Source: Excoecaria cochinchinensis (taxonomy: Eukaryota > Streptophyta > Magnoliopsida > Malpighiales > Euphorbiaceae). Taken from it: DNA of 64,000 nt. Made by a program: the position numbers and the translations under genes. Positions 63,501-64,000 of this stretch are shown one piece after another. Each line of letters opens with the position of its first letter. Positions within the stretch are counted from its first letter, which is position 1. The notes beneath the pieces are model-generated. The model was not told the DNA's origin and did not search any database. It saw only the letters and a list, made by a program, of their open reading frames with translations. The stretch covers positions 124,001 to 188,000 of the forward strand of contig CANTUQ010000343.1 in the NCBI GenBank assembly GCA_947683425.1. Direction: 5' to 3'.

Positions 63501-64000
63501 GAGAAATCGCCGAAAGTGGTGAAATTTTGGATCCGGGTCGAATAATTCAGGAAAACCTGATCGGAATAGCTACTGGGAGCCTGCCGGTCACAATGCGCCG
63601 AGGATTGGCTTCGTCGTGATCTGACGAATTTTTACGGGCTTCTGAAGGCATTATACTAGGGGAAATCGCCGAAATCGAGAAATGGCCGAAAGTGGTGAAA
63701 TTTTGGATCCGGGTCGAATAATTCAGGAAAACCTGATCGGAATAGCTACTGGGAGCCTGCCGGTCACAATGCGCCGAGGATTGGCTTCGTCGTGATCTGA
63801 CGAATTTTTCGGGCTTCTGAAGGCATTATACTAGGGGAAATCGCCGAAATCGAGAAATCGCCGAAAGTGGTGAAATTTTGGATCCGGGTCGAATAATTCA
63901 GGAAAACCTGATCGGAATAGCTACTGGGAGCCTGCCGGTCACAATGCGCCGAGGATTGGCTTCGTCGTGATCTGACGAATTTTTACGGGCTTCTGAAGGC

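Larger units (their letters stand above)
1..64000. repeat. 176 bp tandem satellite array filling the window
   Basis: Head-to-tail copies of one 176 bp monomer run from the first to the last base without a break, inversion or unique insertion. Taking the first G of GGATCC as position 1, the first phase point is base 32 and the last is base 63880. The distance plus all length variants I found equals 367 x 176 exactly. About 301 monomers are 176 bp; I also count 29 of 168, 13 of 159, 10 of 154, 6 of 167, 5 of 170, 2 of 175 and one of 191 bp. Most copies differ from the consensus at only a few positions. No frame stays open beyond 86 codons, and 176 is not a multiple of three, so the reading frame shifts in every copy. 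By family knowledge such arrays are centromeric, pericentromeric or other constitutive heterochromatin; which one cannot be decided from sequence alone. I do not recognise the monomer. Confidence 0.98.
46014..64000. repeat. Domain IV: mainly C70 monomers, rich in 168 bp copies
   Basis: GCGCCGAGG becomes the main form at position 70 from the first monomer of this domain, after some 17 kb in which T is nearly constant. Twenty-five monomers lose 8 bp in the slippage module, giving GCCGAAATCGCCGAAAG or ATCGGAGAAATCGC; they cluster at 46.1-51.4 kb and 57.3-63.2 kb. T70 monomers return in patches (56.5-57.3 kb, 59.4-62.1 kb). Single-base deletions make two 175 bp copies (GAAGCATTAT at about 54315; TTTTTCGGG at about 63809). 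Confidence 0.9.

Noticed and set aside
1..64000. CRISPR array
   Set aside because: The unit is 176 bp with no variable spacers; variation is scattered substitutions over the entire unit, and no cas-like gene exists.
1..64000. Repetitive coding region (large repeat protein)
   Set aside because: 176 is not a multiple of three and stops occur in all six frames of the consensus; no frame exceeds 86 codons in 64 kb.
1..64000. tRNA, rRNA or 5S gene array
   Set aside because: The monomer has none of the conserved 5S or tRNA blocks, cannot be folded by eye into a cloverleaf, and lacks a transcribed-plus-spacer layout.
1..64000. Brassica- or Arabidopsis-type 176-180 bp centromere satellite
   Set aside because: The length is similar, but I see no sequence resemblance to what I recall of these families, so I make no taxonomic claim from length.
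1..64000. Transposable element remnants or terminal repeats
   Set aside because: Every stretch aligns to the monomer; no foreign segment, target-site duplication or long inverted repeat was found.
1..64000. G-quadruplex or telomere-like repeats
   Set aside because: Only one GGGG run per monomer and no TTAGGG-like short tandem repeat; not enough G-runs within reach.

Overview
The whole 64,000 bp window is one uninterrupted satellite DNA array. I found no gene, RNA gene, transposon, CRISPR array or unique sequence. The repeat is a 176 bp monomer in one orientation throughout. It starts mid-monomer (base 1) and ends mid-monomer (base 64000), so the array continues on both sides. Between the first in-phase BamHI-position site (base 32) and the last (base 63880) I count 367 monomer periods. 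About 301 are exactly 176 bp. The rest fall into a few length classes: 154, 159, 167, 168, 170, 175 and 191 bp. My tally of indels (net 744 bp missing) closes exactly on 367 x 176, which supports the count.

This is typical of eukaryotic heterochromatin, most likely centromeric or pericentromeric, because the monomer is nucleosome-sized, homogenised and organised in higher-order repeats. I do not recognise the monomer and cannot name the organism or kingdom. The consensus is about 48% G+C by hand count and has 15 CpG per monomer, about 1.5 times the number expected from its C and G content.

Monomer numbering used below: position 1 is the first G of GGATCC. Four domains are visible, each with its own diagnostic variants. 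Domain I (1-13245) has A at position 160 and five long, variable higher-order units (13, 16, 18 and 20 monomers plus a partial one), one of which is a visible recombinant of two others. Domain II (13246-28449) has T, C or A at position 70, ten monomers with a 22 bp deletion, five with a 6 bp deletion, and nested duplications of 506, 1056, 1204, 1710 and 1886 bp. Domain III (28450-46013) has T70, duplications at 1056, 1919 and 2992 bp, and dimeric (352 bp) units in which every second monomer carries A27T, G36A and G90C. Domain IV (46014-64000) is mostly C70, carries 25 of the 29 monomers of 168 bp, and has offsets of 335, 688, 1216, 1920, 1927 and 2600 bp.

Recurring internal structure: (i) a slippage module at positions 134-163 with three copies of GAAATCG, whose spacings of 8, 9 and 17 bp match the common deletion sizes; (ii) two short dyads, TCAGG-AAAA-CCTGA and TTCGTC-N7-GACGAA; (iii) an 11-monomer spacing (about 1.9 kb) that recurs in all four domains. 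The array shows satellite evolution by slippage, unequal exchange and conversion; no genes act together here. All open frames are short by-products of single-base variants that remove a stop or create a start.
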